The notes under the pieces were generated by a model. The model searched no databases. It worked only from the letters and a program-made list of their open reading frames with translations, and was not told the origin of the DNA. A stretch of 64,000 bases of DNA from Lentzea albida (GTDB taxonomy: Bacteria > Actinomycetota > Actinomycetes > Mycobacteriales > Pseudonocardiaceae), in the NCBI RefSeq assembly GCF_900111005.1, contig NZ_FOFV01000027.1, positions 62,001 through 126,000 of the forward strand. Reading direction: 5' to 3'. Positions within the stretch are counted from its first letter, which is position 1, and each line of letters starts with the position of its first letter. The translations under genes were made by a program, and so were the position numbers. Positions 7,737 through 16,600 of this stretch are shown piece after piece.

Positions 7737-8846
7737 ATGGCCACGCTCGTCTGGGACTACTCGCGCGAATACGAATTGGAGCGCAAGGACATACTCGACG
7801 CGGTCGAGACCGTGTTCTCCTCCGGCCGACTCGTCCTGGGACCGAGCGTGTCGTCCTTCGAGGAGGAGTTCGCGGCCTACCACGGCGTCGCCCACTGCGT
7901 CGGCGTGGACAACGGCACGAACGCCATCCGCCTGGCACTGCAGGCGCTCGGCATCGGCCCCGGCGACGAGGTGGTCACGGTGTCCAACACCGCCGCGCCG
8001 ACCGTGCTGGCGATCGACGCCGTCGGCGCCACACCGGTGTTCGTCGACGTCGACCCGGACACCTACCTGATGGACGTCGCCCAGGTCGCTTCGGTGATCA
8101 CACCGCGCACCAAGGCTTTGCTGCCGGTGCACCTGTACGGCCAGTGCGTGGACATGGAACCGTTGCAGGAACTCGCCCGGCGACACGGCCTGCTGGTGCT
8201 GGAGGACTGCGCCCAGGCGCACGGCGCACGCCACCACGGCCGGGTGGCCGGATCGATGGGCGACGCCGCCGCGTTCTCGTTCTACCCCACCAAGGTGCTC
8301 GGCGCCTACGGCGACGGCGGCGCGACGATCACCAACAACCCGCAGGTGGACGCGAACCTGCGCCGCCACCGCTACTACGGCATGGAGAAGACCTACTACG
8401 TCGTGGAGACGCCCGGCCACAACTGCCGGCTCGACGAGGTGCAGGCGGAGATCCTGCGCCGCAAGCTCGTCCGCCTGGACGACTACGTCGCGGCGAGGCA
8501 GGCGGTGGCGGCGCGGTACGCGGAGGCGTTGGCGGACACCGATCTGGTGCTGCCCACGACCGCACCGGGCAACACGCACTCGTACTACGTCCACGTGGTG
8601 CGCCACCCGCGGCGCGACGACATCCTGGAACGCCTGAAGGCGCACGACATCCACCTGAACATCAGCTACCCGTGGCCGGTGCACACCATGACCGGGTTCG
8701 CGCACCTGGGCCACGCCGAGGGCAGCCTGCCGGTGACGGAGCGGGTGGCCCGCGAGATCTTCTCGCTGCCGATGTACCCGTCGCTGCCCCAGGAGACGCA
8801 GGAACAGGTGGTCGACGCGCTCAAGCAGGTGCTGGCGACGCTCTGA
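7737..8846 (+). CDS. NDP-ketohexose aminotransferase (DegT/DnrJ/EryC1 family)
   Basis: A 369-residue PLP enzyme. Family features are the VDNGTNAIRLALQALG cofactor-phosphate region, VHLYGQCVDMEPL, LVLEDCAQAHGA (Asp bonding the PLP nitrogen) and SFYPTKVLGAYGDGGA, with the Schiff-base lysine K186. The sequence resembles 3-aminotransferases such as EvaB, DnrJ and TylB. The ATG at 7737 has AAAGGG six bases before it and is preferred over a GTG at 7722. It is the only sugar gene on the plus strand here and is driven from the divergent promoter at 7490-7736. It should place the amino group at C-3 of a dTDP-deoxyhexose. Confidence 0.9.
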   Translation: MATLVWDYSREYELERKDILDAVETVFSSGRLVLGPSVSSFEEEFAAYHGVAHCVGVDNGTNAIRLALQALGIGPGDEVVTVSNTAAPTVLAIDAVGATPVFVDVDPDTYLMDVAQVASVITPRTKALLPVHLYGQCVDMEPLQELARRHGLLVLEDCAQAHGARHHGRVAGSMGDAAAFSFYPTKVLGAYGDGGATITNNPQVDANLRRHRYYGMEKTYYVVETPGHNCRLDEVQAEILRRKLVRLDDYVAARQAVAARYAEALADTDLVLPTTAPGNTHSYYVHVVRHPRRDDILERLKAHDIHLNISYPWPVHTMTGFAHLGHAEGSLPVTERVAREIFSLPMYPSLPQETQEQVVDALKQVLATL

Positions 8847-8856
8847 CCGAGCCGGT

Positions 8857-8876
8857 GGCGGGCGGCGACGCCCGCC
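8857..8876. terminator. Hairpin between convergent aminotransferase and 2,3-dehydratase genes
   Basis: GGCGGGCG (8857-8864) and CGCCCGCC (8869-8876) form a perfect 8-bp stem with a four-base loop. It lies between two converging stop codons, so it probably works as a bidirectional terminator. There is no U-run, as is usual in actinomycetes. Confidence 0.55.
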
Positions 8877-10271
8877 TCACCCGCGCGGAACGAGACTGCG
8901 CAGGCACAGCAACAGGGTGCGGGCCTGGATGTTGACGTAGAAGCTGTGCCGCAACAGCTCTTCGTACTGGTGCAGGGTCAGCCACCGGTACTCGGGGTCG
9001 TCCCGTGCCACGTCGGCGTCGGTCTCCACGACCAGGTACCGGTTTCGGGCGCCGAGGAACCGGCCGCCCTCCTCGGACAGCACGGCGTCGAAGCGGATCC
9101 TGGTCGAGCCGAGCACCTCGTCGAGGAACCGGGGCCGCACCGGCAGGTGCTCGTGCGCCTCCGGCACGCACTGCACAGTGGGCGCCAGCTCGGTCACGTC
9201 GGCGTAGCCCGCCTCGGTGCGCGCGTGGGTGAGCACGTGCAGCACACCGCCGATCTCCTTGACCAGGAACGCGATCACCCCCGTGCCGACCGGTTCGATC
9301 AACGGCTGGGACCAGGCTCCGACCTCACGCCCGCCTGCCCGCACGTCCACGCCCACGACGGTGAAGAACCTGCCGTGGCGGTGCGCGATGACGCCGTTCT
9401 CGCGCGTCCAGTCCGGCAGTCCGGCCAGCGGGCCGAGGGAGACCTGGAGGTCGGTGCGCGTGCGGACCTCGGTGATCCAGCTCAGCACGTCCCCGATCGT
9501 GTGCACGCCGGGAGCGGCCGGATCTCCCGACCGGATCAGGGCTTCGCTGAACGGGTCGGTGGCCGCCGCGGCGAGGGCCGCGCCGCCGCCGGGCAGGCAC
9601 GCCAGCACCGTGCGGGCGTCCATGTTCACCAGGTCCGGCACGGTCATCAGGCCCGCGATCTCGCCGAGGGTGAACCAGCGGAACCCCTCGCGCACCTCGA
9701 TCTCGCCGTCGACCTCGACGACCATGTTGCGGTTGCGCTTGCGGTAGAACCACGCGCCCTGCTCGGACTGCCGGATGTCCACCAGGACGTGGTGGCCGGA
9801 GGTGTCGCGGAAGTGCTCCAGGTAGGGGATGGGCTTGCCCTGGTGCACGCGGGTGTAGTTGCTGCGGGTGGCCTGCACCGTCGGCGACAGCTGCAGGCCG
9901 TTGACGTTGCCCGGTTCGTGCTTGGCCTGCATCAGGCACTGCAGCACGCCGTCGACCTCGCGCACCAGGATGCCGAGGATGCCGATCTCCGGCTGGTTGA
10001 TGATCGGCTGCGACCAGTGCGGCACGAGCGCGCCCGGCAGGTCGACGGTGAGCGCCTCGACGCTGAAGAACCGGCCGCTGTGGTGGCGCAGGGTGCCGGT
10101 GCCCGGTTCGGTGAGCCAGCCCGCGAGGCCGTCCAGCGGCACGCGCTCGACGCTCATCCAGCTGTGTTCGGCGGTGCGGGCGAGCCAGGCGTGCACGGCC
10201 TCGGCGTCACGCGCGGCGAGCATCGACTCGGCCAGGCGCGTCGGGGTGGGTCGGCGGGTGGGCGCGGTCAC
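8877..10271 (-). CDS. NDP-hexose 2,3-dehydratase (EvaA/TylX3/DnmT family)
   Basis: The 464-residue protein consists of two similar halves, as is typical of this family. Each half has an SW(S)QP(L)I segment (HWSQPIINQPEIGILG; AWSQPLIEPVGTGVIA), a GVL-x(1-3)-(M/H)A(K/R)-x-E element (MQAKHEPG; THARTEAGY) and an internal LSPTVQ / LAPTVQ motif. The enzyme eliminates water from dTDP-4-keto-6-deoxyglucose, starting 2-deoxygenation. A GTG start at 10271 has GAGGAG upstream. It is followed 3' by a terminator hairpin and preceded by the epimerase gene, which starts the local transcript. Assignment to this pathway step is firm; the exact sugar is not. Confidence 0.92.
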   Translation of the reverse strand: MTAPTRRPTPTRLAESMLAARDAEAVHAWLARTAEHSWMSVERVPLDGLAGWLTEPGTGTLRHHSGRFFSVEALTVDLPGALVPHWSQPIINQPEIGILGILVREVDGVLQCLMQAKHEPGNVNGLQLSPTVQATRSNYTRVHQGKPIPYLEHFRDTSGHHVLVDIRQSEQGAWFYRKRNRNMVVEVDGEIEVREGFRWFTLGEIAGLMTVPDLVNMDARTVLACLPGGGAALAAAATDPFSEALIRSGDPAAPGVHTIGDVLSWITEVRTRTDLQVSLGPLAGLPDWTRENGVIAHRHGRFFTVVGVDVRAGGREVGAWSQPLIEPVGTGVIAFLVKEIGGVLHVLTHARTEAGYADVTELAPTVQCVPEAHEHLPVRPRFLDEVLGSTRIRFDAVLSEEGGRFLGARNRYLVVETDADVARDDPEYRWLTLHQYEELLRHSFYVNIQARTLLLCLRSLVPRG

Positions 10272-10290
10272 CTGGTGTGCTCTCCTCTGC

Positions 10291-10857
10291 TCAGGCGGCG
10301 TGTACCGGCAGCAGCCCGGTGCTGCGTGCCAGGGCCAGGCCCGGTGCCGTGCGGTCGCGTTCGGACAGCACGGCGTCGGCGGGCACGGGCAGCGCCAGGT
10401 CCGGGTCCACGATGGACACGGCCAGCTCGTCCGCGGGGTCGTAGCCGCGGGACAGCAGGTAGTGCACGGTGGAGTGGTCGTCCAGGGCGAGGAACGCGTG
10501 ACCGAGTCCGGGCGGGAGGTAGACGGCGCGGAAGCCGTCGCCCGTCAGCTCGACGGAGTCCCACTCGCCGAACGTCGGCGAGCCGACCCGCAGGTCCACC
10601 ACGATGTCCAGCACGCGCCCGCGGGAACAGGTCACGTACTTCGCACAACCCGGTGCCGTGCGGGCGTAGTGCACTCCGCGGGCGACCCCGCGGCGCGACA
10701 CGCTGGCGCTGGCCTGGGCCACGGCGAACAGCGGTGCCCCGACCGCCTCGGCGAACACCTCGTGCTGGAACGGGGAGACGAACAGGCCGCGGTCGTCCGG
10801 GAACACCTCGGGCTCGAACTCCCAGGCTCCGCCGACAGAGAGTGCGCGGGCTTTCAT
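10291..10857 (-). CDS. dTDP-4-keto-6-deoxyhexose 3(,5)-epimerase (RmlC-like)
   Basis: A 188-residue cupin with the RmlC pattern: FPDDRGLFVSPF, SRRGVARGVHYA with the catalytic His, TCSRGRVLDIVVDLRVGSPTFGEW, and YLPPGLGHAFLALDD. The length fits RmlC/EvaD. ATG 10857 has GGAGG six bases upstream. It lies downstream of the paired TTAGGGG operators, and the dehydratase gene follows 20 bp after its stop. It would epimerise C-5 (and possibly C-3) to give an L-sugar. Whether one or both centres are changed cannot be told from sequence. Confidence 0.9.
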   Translation of the reverse strand: MKARALSVGGAWEFEPEVFPDDRGLFVSPFQHEVFAEAVGAPLFAVAQASASVSRRGVARGVHYARTAPGCAKYVTCSRGRVLDIVVDLRVGSPTFGEWDSVELTGDGFRAVYLPPGLGHAFLALDDHSTVHYLLSRGYDPADELAVSIVDPDLALPVPADAVLSERDRTAPGLALARSTGLLPVHAA

Positions 10858-10909
10858 CGACGACCTCCGTCTCAGGACGGTGATCAGCGTGCAGAGGCCC
10901 GAACCGCGC

Positions 10910-10953
10910 GGTCAACCAGCTTAGGGGACCCCTAACCGCAGTTAGGGGTCCCC
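10910..10953 (-). promoter_or_regulatory. Paired TTAGGGG/CCCCTAA repeats upstream of a -35 box
   Basis: A perfect palindrome TTAGGGGACCCCTAA (10921-10935) is followed by a second copy, TTAGGGGTCCCC (10942-10953). Read toward the epimerase gene, two CCCCTAA heptamers recur at a 21-bp period. Five bases later comes TTGACC (10915-10910). This matches the arrangement known for SARP targets, where heptameric direct repeats on one helix face sit just upstream of -35. Which regulator binds is not known. A -10 is not clear (CACGCT about 18 bp downstream is the best candidate). Confidence 0.55.
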
Positions 10954-10955
10954 GG

Positions 10956-11909
10956 TCACGTTCTGTCCACAGAGGACTGGACAAGGTGGGCGACGGTCCT
11001 CGGCACGGCCTCGGTCAGGGGGATCCGGGCCCGCCACCCGGTGGCCAGGGTGAGGCCGGCCGGGTCGGCCACGAGGCTGCGGAAGTCCGACGCGGTGGCG
11101 TACGGCGGTGGCGGCACCGACCGCACCGGCACGGCCGGACGACCGGTCAGGTCCGCTGCGGTGGCGGCGACGAGCTCGAACAACGCGCGTACCGCGATCC
11201 CGGTGCCCGAGCCGGCGAGCCACGCCCGTCCGGCCAGCCGATCGGCGTGAGCCACGGCCGCCACGAACGCCTCGGCGACGTCCTCGACGAACACCAGGTC
11301 GCGCCGCACGTCCCCGGCCCCCCACACGGTCAGGGGCTCACCGGCGAGCGCACGCCGCGCCATCGTGGTCACCACGCCCCGGTCCGGCGAGCCGGTGGAG
11401 GGGCCGAACACGGTGGGCAGCCTCAAGGAGCAGCCACCCGCGTCGAGCACGAGCCGTTCGGCGGCGCACTTCTGCCGGTCGTACTCCGACTCGGGGTGGT
11501 CGGTCTCGGTGCCGTCGATCCGCTCCGGCGCGCCCGGCCCCACCTGCGAGGTGGAGCCGGCGAACACGACGGGGCCCCGCGCCGCGTCCACCGCCTCGGC
11601 GACGATGCCGACGTTGACCCTGGCGGCGTCGGCCGCACCGCCGCCGGCGACCCGCCAGGTGCCACCACCGGTGAACAGCACCAGCGGCAGCACCACGTCC
11701 GCGCCCGCGACCGCGGCGGCCACCGCGCCGGGCTCGGTGAGGTCGGCCGCGACGACCTCGGCCCGGAACGGTGGCACGCCGGGATTGCGCGCCACCACCC
11801 GCACCCGCGCGCCCCGCGTCGCCAGCCGTGCGGACACCGCGGAACCCACGAACCCCGACCCGCCGAGCACCGCGACGAGCGCGCCGGACAGTTCCCCCGG
11901 CACGCTCAC
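10956..11909 (-). CDS. NDP-hexose 4-ketoreductase (EvaE/TylCIV/EryBIV family)
   Basis: A 317-residue extended SDR. The NAD(P) motif VAVLGGSGFVGSAVSARL is at the N-terminus. The middle has VFAGSTSQVG and an SEYDRQKCAAE segment supplying the YxxxK pair, followed by LRLPTVFGPS. This matches deoxysugar 4-ketoreductases rather than 4,6-dehydratases. The GTG at 11909 overlaps the methyltransferase stop by four bases. It would reduce the C-4 ketone as the last step before glycosyl transfer. Confidence 0.85.
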   Translation of the reverse strand: MSVPGELSGALVAVLGGSGFVGSAVSARLATRGARVRVVARNPGVPPFRAEVVAADLTEPGAVAAAVAGADVVLPLVLFTGGGTWRVAGGGAADAARVNVGIVAEAVDAARGPVVFAGSTSQVGPGAPERIDGTETDHPESEYDRQKCAAERLVLDAGGCSLRLPTVFGPSTGSPDRGVVTTMARRALAGEPLTVWGAGDVRRDLVFVEDVAEAFVAAVAHADRLAGRAWLAGSGTGIAVRALFELVAATAADLTGRPAVPVRSVPPPPYATASDFRSLVADPAGLTLATGWRARIPLTEAVPRTVAHLVQSSVDRT

Positions 11910-13132
11910 ACCACGTGGACCACGGGCACGTACAGGATCCACTTGCCGCCCGCCTCGCGGAACTCCTGCTCCTTCGCCATGATCTCCGCGGCGTGGTTCC
12001 AGGCGAACAGCAGCGCGTAGCCGGGGTAGGGGTCGGCGAAGGCGGCCGACGGGCGCACCGGGATGCCCGAGCCGGGCGCCAGCCTGTGCTGCTTGGCGGG
12101 CGTGGTGTCGCTGATGAACTCGACCAGGTCCGGTCCGATGCCGCAGAAGTTCGCGGTGGTGGCGCTCTTGGCGGTCGCGCCGTAGCCGACGACCCGTTCT
12201 CCCTTCGCCTTCAGCTCCTCCAGCAGCGCCACGAGGTCGGTGCGGATCGCGCGGACCCGGTCCGCGAACCCGTCCAGGACGGCGCGGTCGTGCAGGCCGC
12301 GCGCCTCCTCCTCGGCGAGCAGGGCGGCGACGGCGGGGGAGGGCGTGCGCGCACCCGGCAGCGCCAGGGTGTAGCGCACCTCGCCGCCGTGCACCGGAAG
12401 CCGTTCGACGTCGACCAGCTCCAGACCGTGCCGGCGGGCCATGCCGTCCACGGAGGTGGCGCTGAACAGGAAGAAGTGCTCGTCGTAGATCTGGTCGAAC
12501 GAGGTCTTCTCGACGATGTCGCCGAGGTACGGGTCCTCGAAGACGAACGCCCCACCGGGCTTGAGCAGAGCCACGACGCCGCGCAGGATCGAGTCCGCGT
12601 AAGGGATGTGGCAGAACGTGTTCGCGGCGTACACGAGGTCGGCCGGGCCGTCCTGGTCGCGGATGGACAGTGCGGTGGCCTCTTCGAAGAAGTCCTTGCG
12701 AACCCGCACACCCGCCTCGGCGGCCAGGTCGCCGACCGCGCCGGACGGTTCCACGCCCAGGTGCCGCACGCCCGCCTCCGCGACGGTGCGCAACATGGTG
12801 CCGTCGTTGCAGCCCAGCTCGACCACGAACGGGTCCTCGCCCGCCAGTTCGGTGCTCAGGAAACGCTCGGCCAGGGAGTGGAAGTGCTCGCGCATCACCG
12901 CGGACCCCTGGGACAGATAGGGGTAGTCCTGGTGGAACATCTTCTCCCGGGGCACCTCCTCCATCAGCTGCACCATCGCGCACTCCGCGCAGGCGCCCAC
13001 GGCGAGGCGGTAGGTGAACTCGGTGGAGGTGTCGGAGGGCAGCCGGAACGCGTCGGACAGCGGCTGGTCGCCGAGGTCGAGGAACTCGGTGACCGTCCCG
13101 GCGCAGACGCGGCAGGTGGACTGGTTGGGCAT
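11906..13132 (-). CDS. NDP-hexose 3-C-methyltransferase (EvaC/TylCIII family)
   Basis: A 408-residue SAM enzyme. The N-terminal zinc site has two CxxC pairs (CRVCAG near residue 6 and a later CAEC). The SAM-binding motif FVVELGCNDGTMLRTV and EDPYLGD follow. The C-terminal C-methyltransferase domain includes VVGYGATAKSATTANFCGIG. This three-part architecture is specific to TylCIII/EvaC-type enzymes. ATG 13132 is chosen, although a GTG 30 bases upstream is also in frame. The gene is first in the transcript that includes the ketoreductase. A branched (3-methyl) amino sugar is therefore predicted. Confidence 0.92.
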   Translation of the reverse strand: MPNQSTCRVCAGTVTEFLDLGDQPLSDAFRLPSDTSTEFTYRLAVGACAECAMVQLMEEVPREKMFHQDYPYLSQGSAVMREHFHSLAERFLSTELAGEDPFVVELGCNDGTMLRTVAEAGVRHLGVEPSGAVGDLAAEAGVRVRKDFFEEATALSIRDQDGPADLVYAANTFCHIPYADSILRGVVALLKPGGAFVFEDPYLGDIVEKTSFDQIYDEHFFLFSATSVDGMARRHGLELVDVERLPVHGGEVRYTLALPGARTPSPAVAALLAEEEARGLHDRAVLDGFADRVRAIRTDLVALLEELKAKGERVVGYGATAKSATTANFCGIGPDLVEFISDTTPAKQHRLAPGSGIPVRPSAAFADPYPGYALLFAWNHAAEIMAKEQEFREAGGKWILYVPVVHVV

Positions 13133-13165
13133 GGGCGGGTTCTTTCTACTCGGGTGGTGCACGGA

Positions 13166-15919
13166 TCACCCTCGGGCTTCGGAGGTCCGTGGGCCGGTGC
13201 CGGTCCGCTGGGACAGGCGGTGCGGCAGGTCCGCCCGGCTGCGCATGCCGAGCTTGCGGTAGACCCTGGTGAGGTGTTGCTCGACCGTGCTGACGGTGAT
13301 GTAGAGGATTCCGCTGATCTCGCGGTTCGTGTGGCCCTTCGCGGCGAGCTCGGCCACGCGCAGCTCGGAGTCGCTCAGTACCGATCGCCCGTCGCCGGTG
13401 TCGCCGTCCTCCCAGTCGATCGGGATGGGCAGGGCGCCGGAGTACGAGGCCTTGGTCTCGGCCGCCGCCGTCCGGGACAGTTCGCGGGCCTCGGCGTGCT
13501 CGCCCAGGGTGTCGAGCGCCTCCCCGAGGTCGGACAGGGCGCGGGCCAGCTCGACCCGGTCGCCTGCCCGCCGCAGGTGCCGCACGGCCTCGCGCAGGAG
13601 CGCGGGTCGCTCGGCGAGCTCGCCCGCGGCGGCGAGGACCCGCAGTGCCGCGCCGCGCGTGCGGCGGTCGCCGGCCGGCAGGAGCATCTGCTCGCTGATC
13701 AGTTCACGAGCCGCCTCCGGCCGGCCGAGGGTGAGGTTGGCCTGGGCGAGGCCGCAGCGCCACGGCGCGAGCACCGGCAGGTCGACGCGCCACTCGCGCA
13801 TCCGGGTGCCGCAGTTCTGGAAGTCGCTGATGGCGGCCAGCACCCGCCCGACGGCGAGGTTGCCGGTGCCGCGGGCGTGCAGGTAGCGCAGGCCGGCGGC
13901 CGTGGCGAACATGGCGTCGGGCACGCGCACCCGCATCACGTCGGAGATCACGCGGTGCCGGCCGAGCGCGGTGTTGGCGTCCAGCAGGACGGCCAGCGGG
14001 TAGCCGATGGACAGGCCCCAGCCCTGGTGCGGCAGCAGGGCGAGCGCGGTCTCCGCGCGTGCGGCGGCCACCACCACCTCCCCGCGCCGCAGGGCGATGT
14101 CGGCCCGGAGGACCTCCAGGACCGCCTGCCAGGTCACCGCGCCACCGCGGACGGCCTCGGCGGTGAGCCGGTCGCACCACCGCTCGGCCCGGTCGGGGTG
14201 GCCGCCGTGGGACAGGACCAGCAGGGCGGTGAGCACGACCTCCAGCGACATGTCGCCGAGTCGGCAGCTGCGCAGGACGTGTTCGGCGCTGGCGATGGCG
14301 TCGGGGTGGAACTCGGCGGTCCAGAACGTGCCGATGGCCTGCGCGGCGGCCACCCACGGGTCCGCGTCGGCCACCAGGTCGGTGGCCACGGCGGTCGCCG
14401 GGCCGAGGCCGTGGAACCACTGGCAGACGATCCGCAGCTCGGCCGCGCTCTGCGCGTCCAGCATGCCGGGGTTGTCCTGCAACACGGCGAGCGCGCGCAC
14501 GGCCGTGGCCTCGTCCCCGATCCACAACGCGTGGTGCACGACGGTCATGGCGTCCCGGCCGCCCAGCCGGCCCGCCCACATCGCCTCGTGCAGGGGCTCC
14601 ATGTGCACGACGGCGGCGGCCGGGTTGACCCGCCACAGCGCACGGACCAGGACGCTGGTGACGCCCAGCCGCTCCTCCGGCTCGACCACGGGCAGCGCGG
14701 GTTCCAGGTAGCGCACGGCCGCTGCCACGTCGTCGCCCATGAGCGCCTCTTCGGCGGCGATGCGCAGCACGGAGACCGGCCAGCCCGGCGCGACCCGGTC
14801 GGCGGCCACGAGGTGGTCGGCCACCACGGCCGCCGCGGCACCGCGCTGGTAGAGCAGTTCGGCGGCGCGGGAGCGCAGCCGCACCCGTTCGGCGCCCGGT
14901 GTGCTGTCGAGGACCGCCGGCCCCGCGCCGGGGTGGCGGAAGCGGCCGTCGGCCAGCAGGCCCGCGGCGGTGAGCACGTCGACCGCCTGCTCGACGGCTT
15001 CGGGCGTGGTGCCGGCCAGCCGGCCGAGCAGGACCGGCGTGCGCTCCTCCCCGAGCACGGCGATGGCGCGCGCGACCTCGAGCAGCCCCGCCTCCCAGCG
15101 GTGCAGGCACTCGAGCAACGCGCGCCTGAACGCGGGACCGACCTGGTCGGTGCAGGTCTCGTGCCCGGCCTCGTGGTCTTCGACGAGGGCTCGGACCAGC
15201 ATCGGGTTCCCGCCGCTCAGGGCGTGCCAGGCAGGTGCGAGCGCGCCGGGGTCGGGCACCCGGTCGCGCAGCAGGTCGGCGATCCCGCGCACCGACAGCG
15301 GCGCGAGCCGGATGCGGTGGTGCGGCCGCCGGGTCAGTTCGGCGTGGAAGAGCGGCAGCGTCGGCTGCGGCTGCTGCCACTCGGCGAGCACGACGACCAC
15401 CCGCCCGGCCCTCATCCGCCGCCGCAGGTAGAGGATGAATTGCAACGAGGAGCTGTCGGCGAATTGTACGTCGTCCACGCACAACACGACCGGGCGTTCC
15501 CGCGACAATTCAAGAAGGATTTGACACAATTCGTGCACGGGTCGCACGTAAGAATGTTGTGTTCTGCGCACGTCCGTTCCGGGTTCGGCCACGGTCGCAG
15601 CGATCGGCGTGATGAGGTGGGAGACGCGGTCGGCTAATTCCGGCGGCAGTCCGGCGCCGTGGAACAACTGGTCGATGACACCTGCCTGGAGGGGACGCTC
15701 GGCAGGCGCGCCCGTCGCGGTCAGCAACAACGCCCCCGAGGCGGCGGCATGCCGCTGGAATCGCTGCAGCAACTCCGTCTTCCCGCTGGCTAAACCGCCG
15801 CTGACCAGCGCGAGTCTGCCTGTTCCCGCCGAGCATTCGGCGAGCAGGCCGACCAGTTCAACGAGTGCGTCGTCATGGTCCGTCGGCACCAATCGTCCAG
15901 TTCCCTCCAGCACGGTCAC
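13166..15919 (-). CDS. LAL-family LuxR regulator (PikD/GdmR-like)
   Basis: A 917-residue regulator. An AAA-type ATPase lies at the N-terminus, with Walker A GGLASGKT at 41-48 and a LCVDDVQFADSSSL Walker B. A long helical middle follows. The C-terminus is a LuxR helix-turn-helix (LSDSELRVAELAAKGHTNRE...STVEQHLTRVYRKLGM...). The length and order match large ATP-binding LuxR activators of macrolide clusters. A GTG at 15919 is the start used. A TATAAA at 15964-15959 on the same strand could be its -10. It is adjacent to and co-directional with the methyltransferase gene and is likely a pathway activator. Confidence 0.9.
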   Translation of the reverse strand: MTVLEGTGRLVPTDHDDALVELVGLLAECSAGTGRLALVSGGLASGKTELLQRFQRHAAASGALLLTATGAPAERPLQAGVIDQLFHGAGLPPELADRVSHLITPIAATVAEPGTDVRRTQHSYVRPVHELCQILLELSRERPVVLCVDDVQFADSSSLQFILYLRRRMRAGRVVVVLAEWQQPQPTLPLFHAELTRRPHHRIRLAPLSVRGIADLLRDRVPDPGALAPAWHALSGGNPMLVRALVEDHEAGHETCTDQVGPAFRRALLECLHRWEAGLLEVARAIAVLGEERTPVLLGRLAGTTPEAVEQAVDVLTAAGLLADGRFRHPGAGPAVLDSTPGAERVRLRSRAAELLYQRGAAAAVVADHLVAADRVAPGWPVSVLRIAAEEALMGDDVAAAVRYLEPALPVVEPEERLGVTSVLVRALWRVNPAAAVVHMEPLHEAMWAGRLGGRDAMTVVHHALWIGDEATAVRALAVLQDNPGMLDAQSAAELRIVCQWFHGLGPATAVATDLVADADPWVAAAQAIGTFWTAEFHPDAIASAEHVLRSCRLGDMSLEVVLTALLVLSHGGHPDRAERWCDRLTAEAVRGGAVTWQAVLEVLRADIALRRGEVVVAAARAETALALLPHQGWGLSIGYPLAVLLDANTALGRHRVISDVMRVRVPDAMFATAAGLRYLHARGTGNLAVGRVLAAISDFQNCGTRMREWRVDLPVLAPWRCGLAQANLTLGRPEAARELISEQMLLPAGDRRTRGAALRVLAAAGELAERPALLREAVRHLRRAGDRVELARALSDLGEALDTLGEHAEARELSRTAAAETKASYSGALPIPIDWEDGDTGDGRSVLSDSELRVAELAAKGHTNREISGILYITVSTVEQHLTRVYRKLGMRSRADLPHRLSQRTGTGPRTSEARG

Positions 15920-16331
15920 CGATGGTCTTTCCGCTGCAGCGCACCCCCAGGTGGACGCTTTATAGCACGGTTGCCCGATCTTTCCAGCGCCTTTGGCAGC
16001 ATCTCTTGAGAACAGCTATAGGAACGTGTTCCAGGCGCGTCTCGAAGCTATTGGTTTTATGAATCCGAATCTGCCTGACCTCGTCTCAACAGGTGGCAAA
16101 CGGGTCAGTCGGTACGGCCGAATCGCGGAGCGCCGAACCTCGGTCGCGCAACGGTGGAGCGTTCTGTAGCACAGCTCGAGCGGGGCATCGTCGTGATTAT
16201 CGGATCCGTGTCGGAACCGTAGTCGCGCCTCCTGGGCGGGGTGCGCCAGACCGGGGTGCCGCGGCGGGGGCCACGGCCAAGATCCACAACTCGGTGCCGG
16301 GGGTTCCCCGAGTCGATGGAGGACAATTGAC
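15920..16331. other. Non-coding stretch upstream of the LAL gene
   Basis: No convincing gene is seen here. It holds the LAL upstream region (possible -10 TATAAA, 15964-15959, minus strand). From about 15965 to 16090 it is noticeably lower in GC than the surrounding genes. A GGGGTTCCCC palindrome occurs near 16297. Confidence 0.5.
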
Positions 16332-16400
16332 ATGGGTAACCGATACATCGGTGGAGCGGTGAATCTTTCCCACGAACCGGACATAACACCGAATAGGTGA
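16332..16400 (+). CDS. Possible 22-aa leader-type peptide
   Basis: ATG 16332 has GGAGG (in GATGGAGGACAATTGAC) at good spacing and encodes MGNRYIGGAVNLSHEPDITP plus two residues before TGA. There is no known relative. The case rests only on the ribosome site, and no downstream plus-strand gene follows directly. It may be spurious. Confidence 0.22.
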   Translation: MGNRYIGGAVNLSHEPDITPNR

Positions 16401-16456
16401 CTCCGGCACACACGCGCAAACCGGCCATTTCCTTGCGCATCGCGACGCGTGGGCGA

Positions 16457-16600
16457 TCAGATGATCGCGAGCGCGCCCACGCCCTTCCGGCCGCGGTCGT
16501 CTTTCCGGTGAGCGTTGATGACCGTGCGCGCCTTGGTACCGGCGGGCACGCGCGCCACGCAGGTGGCCGGGCCGGTGACGAGGGGCCGGGTGGTGGACAT
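16457..16600 (-). CDS. Orphan 47-aa basic peptide
   Basis: A short gene with an excellent ribosome site (GGAGGAG five bases before ATG 16600). The product starts MSTTRPLVTGPATCVARVPA, has one Cys (residue 14), a basic middle (TKARTVINAHRKDDRGRKG) and a hydrophobic end VGALAII. There is no signal peptide or transmembrane segment. I do not recognise a family. It stands alone between the LAL gene and a secreted protein, with no modifying enzyme beside it, so calling it a peptide natural-product precursor would be speculation. A small cytosolic or nucleic-acid-binding protein is equally possible. Confidence 0.5.
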   Translation of the reverse strand: MSTTRPLVTGPATCVARVPAGTKARTVINAHRKDDRGRKGVGALAII

